A stretch of 64,000 nucleotides of DNA from Ferruginibacter sp. (lineage in GTDB: Bacteria > Bacteroidota > Bacteroidia > Chitinophagales > Chitinophagaceae): positions 1 to 64,000 of the forward strand of contig JACMLJ010000036.1 in assembly GCA_014379625.1 (NCBI GenBank). Direction: 5' to 3'. Positions within the stretch are counted from its first letter, which is position 1, and every line of letters starts with the position of its first letter. The notes below the pieces were generated by a model. That model had not been told where the DNA came from and searched no databases. It was given only the letters and a program-made list of their open reading frames with translations. A program made the translations under genes and the position numbers. Below, piece by piece: positions 1-9,182 of this stretch.

Positions 1-644
1 AAGAAGCCATTTTTCTGCAATATTACTTCACCACCGATCTCTGTAGCAAAATCATCCACAATCAAGTTGTCCATAAACGGGTTATACAGTGATTGCCCGC
101 CATCAGAACGACGTAAATGGGCGTCACCATAGTTGATCTCCATATGGCCTACTTTGATTGTCGCAATTTCCATCAGCTTGGTCCAGAATTCACCTTTAAA
201 AGGAAGCTTATCAAATTGAATATACCCGCCTTTGACCCATGTTTCATTGTGGTGACGGGAAGATAAATAACTGGTAACATTTAAATGGATACCATCAGCT
301 AACTGAACATCCATAAACAGGTTAGCCTGCGCTGTCATAAAACCTGATTGAAGCGGATATAACCGGTTTGTTGTTGAATTATTTAAAGCAGTTTTATTTT
401 CATGCTTCAGGTTTTGAAACTGTTGTGTAAAACCGGCTCCAAAGCGAACCCTTGGTCCATCATAAACTAATGTATCCGCTTTTTTGGATGTTTCGAAAAC
501 ATTAATGCCGCGCTGGTCGTAGGGTCTCCAGTACGAGGGCCTCCCGTAATATTCTTTGTCATTGCTTTGTGCAGATGAAACAAGGGGCAGCGCACCACAA
601 ACCATAATTATCAATAGTGTTGTGTAGGAAAAGATTTTTTTCAT
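1..644 (-). CDS. Outer-membrane porin-like protein, C-terminus cut by window edge
   Basis: An open frame runs from ATG at 644 off the left edge of the window (214 codons visible). The first 26 residues form a signal peptide (MKKIFSYTTLLIIM... ending SSAQ). The mature part is rich in aromatic residues and alternating polar/hydrophobic stretches, with phrases such as VRFGAGFTQQFQ and IKVGHMEINYGD, typical of Bacteroidota outer-membrane beta-barrels. It starts only 66 bp after the YceI gene at 710-1303 on the same strand, so the two probably form one transcript. The family is not recognised precisely; a porin role is inferred from composition only. Confidence 0.6.
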   Translation of the reverse strand, partial: MKKIFSYTTLLIIMVCGALPLVSSAQSNDKEYYGRPSYWRPYDQRGINVFETSKKADTLVYDGPRVRFGAGFTQQFQNLKHENKTALNNSTTNRLYPLQSGFMTAQANLFMDVQLADGIHLNVTSYLSSRHHNETWVKGGYIQFDKLPFKGEFWTKLMEIATIKVGHMEINYGDAHLRRSDGGQSLYNPFMDNLIVDDFATEIGGEVILQKNGF

Positions 645-709
645 TTTGATTTTTTTAGATTTTTTTAAGTAATTGGTTGTTGGGTTGGCGCTTATTTTCG
701 CAGCCGGTT

Positions 710-1303
710 TTAGCTTTTTATAGTAAGGTTGTATGAAATTGAAATGGCGTCACCTGTTTTGATAGCGCCCATCATAACAGTTGGGGGCTTAACACCGTAT
801 TCGGACATTTTAAACTTTTTTATTCCGGAACAGGTGAAACTTTTATCAGCCGGGTTATACTTCAGTGTTGCTACCAGGTCTGTTTGTAATGTGGTTCCGG
901 AAATGGTTAATTTTCCGATGCCTTTTAGCAGGTAGGTATTTGCGCCGGTTGGTGTTACATTACCGGATACCAGCACAAAACTGATGTTTGCGTTCTTCTT
1001 TGTATCAAGCGCTTTGTAAGTATTTTTATCCATCGCGCCATGACCGCTTTTTAAACTTTCAGCAGGTACAGTGAAACTTAATCTTGAAAAAGTAACCTTA
1101 TCGTTAGCAACCAAAATCATTGCATCTACCTGGCCTTTACCGGAGGTCATTTCCCAGTCATGAAGAGAAGATGTGCCGGTAATCGACAAAGCAAGGGTTT
1201 CTGCATGGTACTTCGCTTGGGCGAAACTGGTGTTTAATCCACTTAAGAAAAATGTTGCAATAAATGAACATATTGTGATAGTATTTAAACGGAACGTTTT
1301 CAT
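710..1303 (-). CDS. YceI-family periplasmic lipid-binding protein
   Basis: This 197-residue protein has a signal peptide (MKTFRLNTITICSF... to SFAQA) followed by a YceI-like lipocalin-type beta-barrel. Diagnostic stretches are SLHDWEMTSGKGQ, SGHGAMDKNTYKALDTKKN and ISFVL, equivalent to the usual D-x-HL-x-ss-x-FFDv core of the family. YceI proteins bind long isoprenoid or amphiphilic lipids in the periplasm. The start at 1303 was chosen because the longer frame (from 1327) would bury the signal peptide. An FNR-like palindrome and a TAnnTTTG box lie upstream, and the outer-membrane protein at 1-644 follows. It is the first of three YceI genes in the window. Confidence 0.8.
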   Translation of the reverse strand: MKTFRLNTITICSFIATFFLSGLNTSFAQAKYHAETLALSITGTSSLHDWEMTSGKGQVDAMILVANDKVTFSRLSFTVPAESLKSGHGAMDKNTYKALDTKKNANISFVLVSGNVTPTGANTYLLKGIGKLTISGTTLQTDLVATLKYNPADKSFTCSGIKKFKMSEYGVKPPTVMMGAIKTGDAISISYNLTIKS

Positions 1304-1358
1304 GAATTTATTTTTTAAGTTTATCAATATGGCTTTTTATTAACCTTTATTTATACTA

Positions 1359-1366
1359 CAAAGCTA
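1359..1366 (-). promoter_or_regulatory. Bacteroidota -7 promoter box (TAGCTTTG) for the YceI operon
   Basis: On the minus strand this reads TAGCTTTG, an exact match to TAnnTTTG. It lies 56 bp before the ATG at 1303, and its centre is 55 bp from the centre of the FNR-like palindrome at 1411-1424. Confidence 0.6.
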
Positions 1367-1410
1367 TTCCCGTTGTATAAGGTTATTTATGAGACAGATC
1401 AAGGGAAATA

Positions 1411-1424
1411 ATGATTTTTATCAT
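1411..1424. promoter_or_regulatory. FNR/CRP-family operator (ATGATTTTTATCAT)
   Basis: This is a palindrome of the form ATGAT-N4-ATCAT, the half-site layout used by Crp/Fnr regulators. It sits 55 bp (centre to centre) upstream of the minus-strand -7 box at 1359-1366. Two better TTGA-N6-TCAA copies at 10678 and 11496 have nearly the same spacing, so the site is supported by position as well as by sequence. Confidence 0.6.
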
Positions 1425-1763
1425 GAATTGGTGTTTTATTAAGCTAAAGTAAAAGGCGCAACATTAAAGTGGCATCATTGACCTGCGGTTATGCGATTGA
1501 ACAAAAGGGCACCGATATTATTTTGATGGTATTTTTTGGCGCTTTTCAAGGTTTATTTTCAGTGCTGCTTAATATTCAAAACTGCTTATACTTTTTTGAT
1601 GCAGTTCAATACTGGCATCAATATCCTGTACTGTCGCCGTTGATGTAATGATTGGCAGGGGAGCTGTAAACTTTAAAAACGCGTTGATAAGGAATTGCCA
1701 GTTATTGCCGGGTCAGCCGTATTTGGAAAGCACGAAAAAATTAAAACTTTGTAAAATGGATGA

Positions 1764-3176
1764 CTAAATATAAAGTGGAATAGGGCAACCCGGATCCTGG
1801 ATAGCCTTGCTAAAAGTCGCATTGTCAGAAACGTTTTTGTTCCTTTGTAAATGTATATCAAGGGCGGAGCAGATATTCCTGGTAAAAAAATGACCTTGTT
1901 GGGTAACTTCGAGGTATGTTTTATCATACTTTACTAGGCCGTCTTTAGCAAATAGCGCTAAGTGAGGAAAACTGTACTGCTCCAATAAAGCTGCCTGTGT
2001 TTCGGTAAATGTGGTTTTTCCTTTGCAACTGATATCCAGGATGTTTTTACCCAATAGCTTATCCTCCTCATTTAAAATATAACCTCTTTTAACCGCAAGT
2101 TGGTTATTGCTGAGTGAAGTATAATAATCCGCAAGCGTTTTTGTATTTTGCGCATAGGCGTTTCCGGTATCACTGATGCCCGAAACACCCAAACCTAATA
2201 AAATACCGGTGTTTTGGGTGGTGTATCCCATAAAATTCCGATGAAGTTTTCCCTTTTGCCAGGCCTTGTACAGGCTGTCGTGGGTTAAAACAAAGTGATC
2301 CATACCGAGGTCGAAATAGCCATTTTCCATCAGCATTTCCTTACCTTTTAAGTAGAGGTTGGTTTTTTTTTCGGCAGCGGGCAGATCATTTTCACCAGGT
2401 AATCCCTGGACTTTACCGGCTATCGGAAAAGGGTTATAACTACTAAAACCAACCCTGTCGGGCAGTAATGTTACTACCTGTTCAATTGTTTTTTCAATAC
2501 TTTCAATGGTTTGTTTGGGCAAGCCGTACAGCAGGTCGAAATTTACAGACGTAAAGCCGGTTTCCCTGGCCATTATGGTGACATTTTTTACCTGGTCAAA
2601 TGATTGCACCCGGCTGATGGCCCGCTGAACTTCCGGATCATTATCCTGTATGCCATAACTTATCCGGCGAAATCCTGACGAATAAAGTATTTCCAGGTGT
2701 TTCCGCGTTGTGTTAAAAGGATGCGCTTCAATACTAAACTCATATACCGGGTGCACAATGCTGTTTTTCAAAATAATGGATATTAACCGGCGCAGGTTTT
2801 TAGGAGAAAAAAAAGTAGGGGTGCCGCCACCTAAATGAATTTGCCTGATAACCGGCGTTTGCTGCATGAGGTTCCGGTACAATTTCCACTCTTTTTCAAG
2901 TGCAAGCAGGTATTCTTCTTCAATTGCATGGTCGGTTGTTATTATTTTATTACAATCGCAGCAGGTACATAACGATTCACAAAAAGGTAAATGTATATAA
3001 ATACAAATACCATTAGTATGGTTATAATTATTAAATTCCTGCCGAAAAATGCCTGCCCATGAAATTGGGGCAATACTGTTATCCCAATATGGTATGGTAG
3101 GGTAACTTGCATATTCGGATAACTGTTGATTATATTTTCTTATGAGTAATGGATTAATTTTAAAAACTTCTTCCAT
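1764..3176 (-). CDS. hemN: Oxygen-independent coproporphyrinogen III oxidase (radical SAM)
   Basis: This 470-residue protein converts coproporphyrinogen III to protoporphyrinogen IX without oxygen, a haem biosynthesis step. The radical-SAM motif is C66-x3-C70-x2-C73, and a further Cys at 75 gives the C-x3-C-x2-C-x-CNK pattern seen in true HemN rather than HemW. The glycine-rich HLGGGTPTFFSP stretch (SAM binding) and YGLPKQT follow, and the length matches HemN (about 450-460 residues). The start at 3176 (MEEVFKIN) was chosen over a start 20 codons upstream because the extra residues are non-homologous in type and overlap the -7 box at 3181-3188. The gene appears monocistronic. Confidence 0.92.
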   Translation of the reverse strand: MEEVFKINPLLIRKYNQQLSEYASYPTIPYWDNSIAPISWAGIFRQEFNNYNHTNGICIYIHLPFCESLCTCCDCNKIITTDHAIEEEYLLALEKEWKLYRNLMQQTPVIRQIHLGGGTPTFFSPKNLRRLISIILKNSIVHPVYEFSIEAHPFNTTRKHLEILYSSGFRRISYGIQDNDPEVQRAISRVQSFDQVKNVTIMARETGFTSVNFDLLYGLPKQTIESIEKTIEQVVTLLPDRVGFSSYNPFPIAGKVQGLPGENDLPAAEKKTNLYLKGKEMLMENGYFDLGMDHFVLTHDSLYKAWQKGKLHRNFMGYTTQNTGILLGLGVSGISDTGNAYAQNTKTLADYYTSLSNNQLAVKRGYILNEEDKLLGKNILDISCKGKTTFTETQAALLEQYSFPHLALFAKDGLVKYDKTYLEVTQQGHFFTRNICSALDIHLQRNKNVSDNATFSKAIQDPGCPIPLYI

Positions 3177-3180
3177 AATA

Positions 3181-3188
3181 CAAATGTA
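3181..3188 (-). promoter_or_regulatory. -7 box (TACATTTG) immediately upstream of hemN
   Basis: On the minus strand this matches TAnnTTTG and ends only 4 bp before the hemN ATG at 3176. If used, transcription would start at or next to the ATG, giving a leaderless or near-leaderless message. Confidence 0.4.
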
Positions 3189-3532
3189 GAACGGATAACA
3201 ACGTAAAAATATGATTTTGGTTAGGTAGTAAAACAAGTATTATCATACAGGGTTAGATAACACGAGAAAATAAACCCTGACTTTTCCGGGCCTGGCAGAA
3301 TACCAGCGTTCTGAACCTAAATAGCTCCATTGGCACCCTTACCTGGCGCGCATTGGACATAATTATGTTGAATGGGAATGCCTGGGGAACCTGTTTTTAC
3401 TCAAAGTCTTTTGATTAACAGCCAAATAAAATACTGTACTTAAAAACTGCAGGGGTCTCAATCTCATTAAATTGAAACTTCTTGTAAAACTTCAGGAAAT
3501 GTTACTAACCATTATTGGATTGTATTGTAGTT
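3189..3532. other. Intergenic region, nothing recognised
   Basis: This gap lies between hemN (start 3176) and the lipoprotein gene ending at 3533, both on the minus strand. I see no open frame with coding character, no convincing hairpin followed by a T-run, and no FNR-like box at the spacing used elsewhere. Confidence 0.5.
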
Positions 3533-4402
3533 TTAAAGTCTCGGCGCGAGCGCAACATCTTTAAATACAATCGGCCAAACTGCACCCGGTGGCTGTGATG
3601 CGGGAATAGTGATCCCTTTATTTACTCCCCTTACAAAATTATCCGGACCGTAATAATACAATGGCCAGCCTTTATACGTTAATTGTTTTCTGCCATTAAA
3701 AGTAGTCACTACAAACAACGACTTATCTAATGTGGAAGGCACCGTTATATTTTCTGTTTCGTAAATTGGCCAAACCGAATTGTTACTAAAAGTTGCCGTG
3801 GTAAATTTATTTTTATATGCACTGTCCCTTGTATAAGAATATAATGTATTTCCTTTCTCATCGCAGAAGTAATTGGTACGGCCATTTCCAGGAGCATATG
3901 TATTGAGATAATTAATGCCATTTGCGCCGGTTAGTTGAAAATTCGCCAGCATGATGGAATAGTTGGTTTTTGCAACAAACCAAATATTCCCAACACCTTC
4001 TCCTTTGGTTTCTCCAGCCAGTTCTGCAACTCCGCCGGTAGGTGCGTAATAGTATAAAGGCCAGCCTTTATAGGTTGTTTGCTTTACCCCCGTAGGATGC
4101 AAGATTGTTTTAAAATCGGCGGCGGATAACTGGCTGCTAAAAGTAGTGGTGGCGCTGTCTGCATAATATATTGGCCAGGCTGTTAAACACCCTCCCGTAC
4201 AGTTGGATTGCCCGTTTGCATCGTTAGAAAAATAATATAATGTTCTGCCGTCTTTGTCAACCAGGTATTTGCCCAGCAGGGCAGTAGAATCTAAATGTAT
4301 ATCTGTACGGGGTGGTATTACTATTAAGGGGTCGTGTTTGCAGGAGATAATAAGCATTCCGATTAAAGCGAATGTCGCTAAAAAAATAATATTCTTTTTC
4401 AT
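3533..4402 (-). CDS. Secreted lipoprotein with duplicated Yx(FWY)xxD repeat domain
   Basis: This 289-residue protein has a lipoprotein signal peptide (MKKNIIFLATFALIGML, lipobox IISC, Cys21). Two copies of the secreted-repeat domain known as Lipoprotein_15 (COG4315) follow. Copy 1 (about residues 40-135) has LVDKDGRTLYYFSNDANG, CTGGCLTAWP and YKGWPLYYY. Copy 2 (about 165-285) has YFCDEKGNTLYSYTRD and again YKGWPLYYYGPD. The biochemical role of the family is unknown; members are often stress- or redox-associated. It appears to be a single-gene unit pointing away from the arsenic cassette. Confidence 0.8.
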   Translation of the reverse strand: MKKNIIFLATFALIGMLIISCKHDPLIVIPPRTDIHLDSTALLGKYLVDKDGRTLYYFSNDANGQSNCTGGCLTAWPIYYADSATTTFSSQLSAADFKTILHPTGVKQTTYKGWPLYYYAPTGGVAELAGETKGEGVGNIWFVAKTNYSIMLANFQLTGANGINYLNTYAPGNGRTNYFCDEKGNTLYSYTRDSAYKNKFTTATFSNNSVWPIYETENITVPSTLDKSLFVVTTFNGRKQLTYKGWPLYYYGPDNFVRGVNKGITIPASQPPGAVWPIVFKDVALAPRL

Positions 4403-4648
4403 AAAAAAATTTAAGGGATATGGTAAACCTAAGGCAGTACAGGGTTACCATATTATGAGTTAAAAAAGTAGTTAGCATATTGATAAACGAGGGGTTTTAC
4501 TATTTGGTTGCCTGGAGCTGTTTTTTTTACACAATTATTTTTCTCTCCTCAGGCAACGGGCCAGTCTCTTTTAAAGAAAAGCAGGGATTGAAACGATACC
4601 CTCCGGCCGCAGTAAAAATTCATTAAATATTTTGCGGTAAAAATAAAT

Positions 4649-4664
4649 ATCGTAATATTGCGAT
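4649..4664. promoter_or_regulatory. Probable ArsR operator (ATCGTAATATTGCGAT)
   Basis: This 16-bp imperfect palindrome (one mismatched pair) ends 3 bp before the arsR start codon. A matching half-site, ATCGCAATAT, recurs at 5016-5025 just before the transporter gene, followed by two further AGCAATA copies. The position fits autorepression by ArsR with metalloid-dependent release. Confidence 0.6.
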
Positions 4665-4667
4665 TAA

Positions 4668-4997
4668 ATGGGGATTACAAAATCATCGATATTCACGGCC
4701 AGGCAGAATAAGTTGGCTAATATGCTAAAAGCGCTGGCGCATCCTGCCCGTATTGCCATTATCCAGCACCTGGTTAAATCTGAGGCCTGCATATGCGGCG
4801 ACATCGTACAGCAGATGGGTTTGGCCCAGGCCACCATTTCACAACATTTAAAGGAATTAAAAAGCATCGGGATAATAAAAGGCTGTGTAGAAGGAACAAG
4901 TGTTAGTTATTGTATTGATGAAAAGGTTTGGCTGCAGGTGAAGAAAGAGTTGGAAGCTTTTTTTATCAGCTTTAAAGTGAAGGATGGGTGCTGTTGA
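4668..4997 (+). CDS. arsR: ArsR-family metalloid-responsive repressor
   Basis: This 109-residue winged-helix repressor has the helix-turn-helix around residues 43-65 (GDIVQQMGLAQATISQHLK). A cysteine pair at C41 and C43 (EACICGDI) corresponds to the ELCVCDL arsenite-sensing motif on the alpha-3 helix of classical ArsR. The C-terminus ends DGCC, giving two more thiols that could serve as ligands. The start ATG lies 3 bp after a palindromic operator, and the next gene is an Acr3 arsenite exporter, which supports arsenite (or antimonite) as the signal. Confidence 0.88.
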   Translation: MGITKSSIFTARQNKLANMLKALAHPARIAIIQHLVKSEACICGDIVQQMGLAQATISQHLKELKSIGIIKGCVEGTSVSYCIDEKVWLQVKKELEAFFISFKVKDGCC

Positions 4998-5047
4998 TTT
5001 TTTTTGTTTCTATTAATCGCAATATAGCAATATAGCAATAAATAAGT

Positions 5048-6124
5048 ATGAGTGCAAATAACTGTGCCCCTGCACACGAAAGAAAAAAACTTGGTTTCTT
5101 AGACAGGTATTTAACGCTATGGATTTTCACAGCGATGGCCGTTGGGGTAGCTATCGGCTATATCTTCCCTTCCTCCTCCGCCTTCATCAATTCATTTTCA
5201 TCCGGTACAACCAATATCCCGTTGGCTGTTGGGTTGATACTGATGATGTACCCGCCATTTGCCAAAGTGAAGTATGATCAGCTAAAGCAGGTTTTTAAAA
5301 ACACGAAAGTGCTGGGCGCTTCCTTGTTGCTTAATTGGGTCATTGGCCCGGTTCTTATGTTCTTCCTTGCAATTGTTTTTTTACACGGCTATCCCGAATA
5401 TATGGCAGGCTTGATTCTCATTGGCCTTGCCCGTTGCATAGCGATGGTCATTGTGTGGAACGAACTGGCCGAAGGCAGTCGGGAATATGCTGCCGGTCTT
5501 GTTGCTTTAAATAGCATATTCCAGGTATTGTTATACAGTGTTTATGCCTGGGTATTTATCACAGTGCTTCCCCCGCTGTTTGGTATTACGGGTTCAGTGG
5601 TGGATATCACCATTGGGCAAATTGCAGAGAGTGTGGCCATTTATCTCGGTATCCCGTTTGTAGCGGGTTTCTTAACGAGGTATTTTTTGTTAAAACTGAA
5701 AGGGGAGGATTGGTACCAGGCAAAGTTTATTCCTTTTGTTTCACCCATTACGCTTATCGCATTGCTTTTTACCATTGTTATTATGTTTAGTTTAAAAGGT
5801 GAACTGATTGTACAAATACCGCTTGATGTAATCAGGATTGCCATTCCCCTGGTGATCTATTTTATCTTCATGTTCCTGGTAAGTTTTTTCATCGGGAAAA
5901 AAATGGGGGCCGATTATTCCACCAATGCAGCCATCGCCTTCACAGCGGCAGGTAACAATTTTGAATTGGCCATAGCAGTCGCTATTGGTGTATTTGGTAT
6001 CAACAGCGGCCAGGCTTTTGCAGGCGTGATCGGACCATTGGTGGAAGTGCCTGCGTTGATTGCTTTGGTGAATGTAGCTTTCCGGCTACGCAAAAAATAT
6101 TATCCCCCATCATTAACCCCTTAA
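5048..6124 (+). CDS. arsB: Acr3-family arsenite efflux transporter
   Basis: This 358-residue inner-membrane protein has about ten hydrophobic segments. It carries the Acr3 signature around Cys130 ([16 protein letters not shown]), the cysteine being essential in characterised Acr3 proteins, and the [20 protein letters not shown] stretch typical of the bile acid/arsenite carrier superfamily. It exports arsenite using the membrane potential. It lies 50 bp after arsR and 10 bp before the metallophosphoesterase, so all three are probably co-transcribed. The gene is also called acr3 in the literature. Confidence 0.92.
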   Translation: MSANNCAPAHERKKLGFLDRYLTLWIFTAMAVGVAIGYIFPSSSAFINSFSSGTTNIPLAVGLILMMYPPFAKVKYDQLKQVFKNTKVLGASLLLNWVIGPVLMFFLAIVFLHGYPEYMAGLILIGLARCIAMVIVWNELAEGSREYAAGLVALNSIFQVLLYSVYAWVFITVLPPLFGITGSVVDITIGQIAESVAIYLGIPFVAGFLTRYFLLKLKGEDWYQAKFIPFVSPITLIALLFTIVIMFSLKGELIVQIPLDVIRIAIPLVIYFIFMFLVSFFIGKKMGADYSTNAAIAFTAAGNNFELAIAVAIGVFGINSGQAFAGVIGPLVEVPALIALVNVAFRLRKKYYPPSLTP

Positions 6125-6134
6125 TTTTATCACC

Positions 6135-6908
6135 ATGAGAATTGCATTATTTTCCGACATCCACGCCAATTTACCCGCATTGGAAGCCTGCTTAAAAAGT
6201 ATGGAGGAACAAAAGCCCGATGCGGTCTATTGCCTCGGTGATCTGGTAGGGTATAATATCTGGCCCAATGAAGTGATCAATGAAATAAGGCGCAGGGGTA
6301 TTCCAACTATTGCCGGCAATTACGACCAGGGCATTGGTTTAATGAGTGACGAGTGCGGTTGCGCCTACAAAACAGAGCCGGAAAAAGATATGGGCAAAAT
6401 TTCCATCGCTTATACCAACTCATTAGTGAAACCGGAAGAAAGAAATTACCTGCGAACCTTGCCTGCCCATATCAGGATTGAGTTTCAATTAAACAACGAT
6501 ATGCTGACCCTGTTGCTGGTTCATGGAAGTCCGAGAAAGATAAACGAATACTTATTTGAAGACAGGGAAGAGAAAAGTTTGTTGCGGATAATGGAACAGG
6601 CTGATGCCGCTATCATGTGTTTTGGCCATACCCATAAACCCTATCACAGGATATTACCAACAGCGCCGGATGAAAATACATATTACCGTCATGCCATCAA
6701 CATCGGTTCGGTAGGTAAGCCCAAAGATGGTAATCCACAGGGCTGTTACGTAATACTAACGATCAATGAAGCCGGCAGTACTACAAATAAGGATAGCGTG
6801 CAGGTTGAATTTATCCGCTTCGGCTATGATGTTGAAAAAGCCGCGAAAGCGATAGAAGACAGTCCCTTGCCGGATGAATATGCTGATATGCTCAGGAAAG
6901 GATATTAA
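6135..6908 (+). CDS. Calcineurin-like metallophosphoesterase in the ars cassette
   Basis: This 257-residue protein shows the metallophosphoesterase motif series: D8-I-H10 (FSDIHAN), GD36 (CLGDLVG), GN62-Y-D64 in place of the usual GNHD, VHGSPR, and GHTHKP near residue 163. No signal peptide is present, so it is cytoplasmic. It follows acr3 by 10 bp, indicating the same transcript. The Tyr replacing His in the GNHD motif is also seen in the YfcE-like branch, so activity is still plausible. The substrate is unknown. A link to arsenate or organophosphate metabolism is inferred from context only. Confidence 0.8.
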   Translation: MRIALFSDIHANLPALEACLKSMEEQKPDAVYCLGDLVGYNIWPNEVINEIRRRGIPTIAGNYDQGIGLMSDECGCAYKTEPEKDMGKISIAYTNSLVKPEERNYLRTLPAHIRIEFQLNNDMLTLLLVHGSPRKINEYLFEDREEKSLLRIMEQADAAIMCFGHTHKPYHRILPTAPDENTYYRHAINIGSVGKPKDGNPQGCYVILTINEAGSTTNKDSVQVEFIRFGYDVEKAAKAIEDSPLPDEYADMLRKGY

Positions 6909-7204
6909 CCGTTTTATACTTTGTAAGCCTGCAAGGCGAAGTCCAACGGCTGCATTAACTTATTTTGACTGACGTTGTGTTAAGTTAAACATGAATTATC
7001 AATTTACGCTAACACAACACCAACTCATACCCAGGCGAACAAAGCAGTTGTGCGCAATTACTAAAACTAAAAAGACTGCCGTTTGGCACCCGGCAATAAT
7101 TGGGGCAACATTGAAAAACGGTTTGCCCTTTCAATTTATACCTGGATGAACCCCAATAACCGCTGCGATCCTGTAGTTGTATGCCGTTTTTATTTATCTT
7201 TTTG

Positions 7205-8449
7205 TCATTTGAAGTTGAAAAGCACCGGCACAATAAAAGTCACAAAGATTGTCCATATACAATAAATTGGTAAAAAGGAAGCAATGCTATTTTCGACTTT
7301 CTCAATTTCACTGTTGTCTTTTATTGTTTTAAAAAGTCTGTAAGTTACCATAAGAAGGTTGGTCAGCATCAGAACGTTTCCACCTAATACCGCAAGTCTG
7401 TTTGGCGTAATTCCCCATTCAGAAATCCTGAACAAGATCGCAGATAGTGCTATGCCATTTACGATCACTGTCACGATTGATAGTCCAAACAATAGGATTG
7501 TTCCAATTTTACTATCTGCATTTCTCTGGGTTTCAGCTACTGAGAAAAGGATAATTGCCATTACCCCAATTAACAGTAAATTAAAGATCAAAAGAAATTC
7601 TCTGTCGTTATAGGGATCTTTGCCGGTGAAGACCAAAGCAACAAGGTAAACGATAAGTGTCACAAGTACCAACGGGGTAAATACTTTTGCAATTACCGGC
7701 GAAACCTTATTTACCAGTTGTGGATTTGTCCGAACAAGATAAGTTGCTACGATCGGAGCGGATGCAAGGGCCCAGATTCCAACGTACCGGGAATAAAATT
7801 CTTCAATTTTAATATCAATCAGTTGAAATAACCCGAATGTAATGACGGTTAGCAGTGCGCCTGCAATACCTATGATTGTTGTCATCACCACCAGGTCGGC
7901 ATTATATCGTAGAAAATCTAATCGTCTTTTGTTGTTGTTCAGTTTGTCGCCAACAAACGTAAAACCTAAAGCAGCCCATAAAAACAATGGCAGGTGGATA
8001 CAAGCTAAAATTAAGGTGTCGCTTTTGGTATCATCCGGCAGCAGATTAATGTAGATTACCGAAACGAGGAAGGCTGCTGAAACAATGAGCATACTTTTCA
8101 TTTGAATTTTATGCTTCCAGGCGAAGTATGCCGTCAGTAATGGAAAAACGACAAAGGCAATATTCCGGGGATAAAAGTAGTCAGGCTTAATTCCCGCAAA
8201 GTCTGGGATTTTTGCTATCAATCCTGCAATGAAAGCAGCCACCAGTACAAAAGTCAGTTCCTTATTGGTGCCCCAGGAAATTTCTTCATTCTCAAAGTTT
8301 AAACGTGCCTTCCAGATCTGGGCCGTTGCTGTTTCCTGGATCTCAGGATAAATAATATTGAACTCTCGTTTGAAAGTCGTTCTGTTGTCCCGGTACATTC
8401 TTTCAAGTTGTCCCGGATTGTCTAAGTTGTTTTTGATCTCTGCTCTCAT
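7205..8449 (-). CDS. Polytopic inner-membrane protein of unknown function
   Basis: This 414-residue protein has a charged N-terminal region of about 65 residues (LERMYRDNRTTFKREFN, QIWKARLNFENEE), followed by about eleven hydrophobic helices to the C-terminus. The overall design resembles DUF4153-type proteins, but I cannot assign the family firmly. There is no neighbouring gene on the same strand, so it is likely transcribed alone. The C-terminus ends in a helix (IPVLFNFK). Confidence 0.7.
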   Translation of the reverse strand: MRAEIKNNLDNPGQLERMYRDNRTTFKREFNIIYPEIQETATAQIWKARLNFENEEISWGTNKELTFVLVAAFIAGLIAKIPDFAGIKPDYFYPRNIAFVVFPLLTAYFAWKHKIQMKSMLIVSAAFLVSVIYINLLPDDTKSDTLILACIHLPLFLWAALGFTFVGDKLNNNKRRLDFLRYNADLVVMTTIIGIAGALLTVITFGLFQLIDIKIEEFYSRYVGIWALASAPIVATYLVRTNPQLVNKVSPVIAKVFTPLVLVTLIVYLVALVFTGKDPYNDREFLLIFNLLLIGVMAIILFSVAETQRNADSKIGTILLFGLSIVTVIVNGIALSAILFRISEWGITPNRLAVLGGNVLMLTNLLMVTYRLFKTIKDNSEIEKVENSIASFLPIYCIWTIFVTFIVPVLFNFK

Positions 8450-9182
8450 ATTGCTTGAGTTGAATTGTTATAGTGAAAAATCAGGAAAATATTCCGCAAA
8501 AAAGTAAATCAGTTTATCAGAACCCTTTGTTTATTAAGGGAAGAATACATCCAATCAGTAAGGCGATATCTGCTGTCACTTGCCAGGTGCCGGTAAGCTT
8601 ATCACGGTAACCGGTGCGGTGTAGCGCGCCCGGGTAACGGCTCATTGGATGTTCAAACTTTAGCACGGCGACCCGCTCACCAGTAATTTTTACGAACCCC
8701 GAGGGCAAAAACCCGGGCGCCAGAACTATAGGCTTAAAAATAGCGAAATACCGGGACCTTCTGTTTTGCCTTACCCGACAATGAAGTCCGCCTGGTGTGG
8801 AAGAAATAGTCATAAATTTTATAAAGCTTAATCTCCAAACTTAAATTAAAAGTACTTTGTAATTCAAAGTAAGTTAAAATTTATCAAACTGACAAATGAA
8901 TTCCAAAAAAAATGTTGTTTGTATATGACTTGCCTGGTAACTTTTACGCCACGCTGTCCCTGAACGGTTTGAATTGCAATGCATATGCAATGAAACTGTG
9001 CACAACTATCCTTCTCTTAAATTCCTTTATTTAATAGGGGCCTTTACAAAAGAAATATATTTTTGTTGTTTTCAGCATTTGCAAATAGTTTGCTTGTTGC
9101 TGCAATATTGTATTGAAGGGTTATCGTGACAGCTAAAAGAATTATCTACCTTAGCACTGTTATACCATTGAAAATATCGCCC
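8450..9182. other. Divergent intergenic region with a possible promoter
   Basis: About 730 bp without a supported gene lie between the membrane-protein gene (minus) and the rhodanese gene (plus). The stretch 8520-8815 is more GC-rich than its surroundings and has a 98-codon open frame on the minus strand. Its arginine- and glycine-rich translation shows no family features, so it is not called. A TATTTTTG box matching TAnnTTTG lies at 9058-9065, upstream of the rhodanese gene. Confidence 0.4.

Noticed and set aside
3234..3247. Search for an FNR-like operator at the 56-bp spacing upstream of hemN
   Set aside because: The sequence there has only one acceptable half-site (ATGAT) and the other half does not match, so hemN is not counted in the regulon.
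8517..8813. 98-codon open frame on the minus strand in the gap before the rhodanese gene
   Set aside because: The translation is Arg/Gly/Pro-rich with no family features, hydrophobic core or sensible start context; GC-rich local composition explains the open frame.
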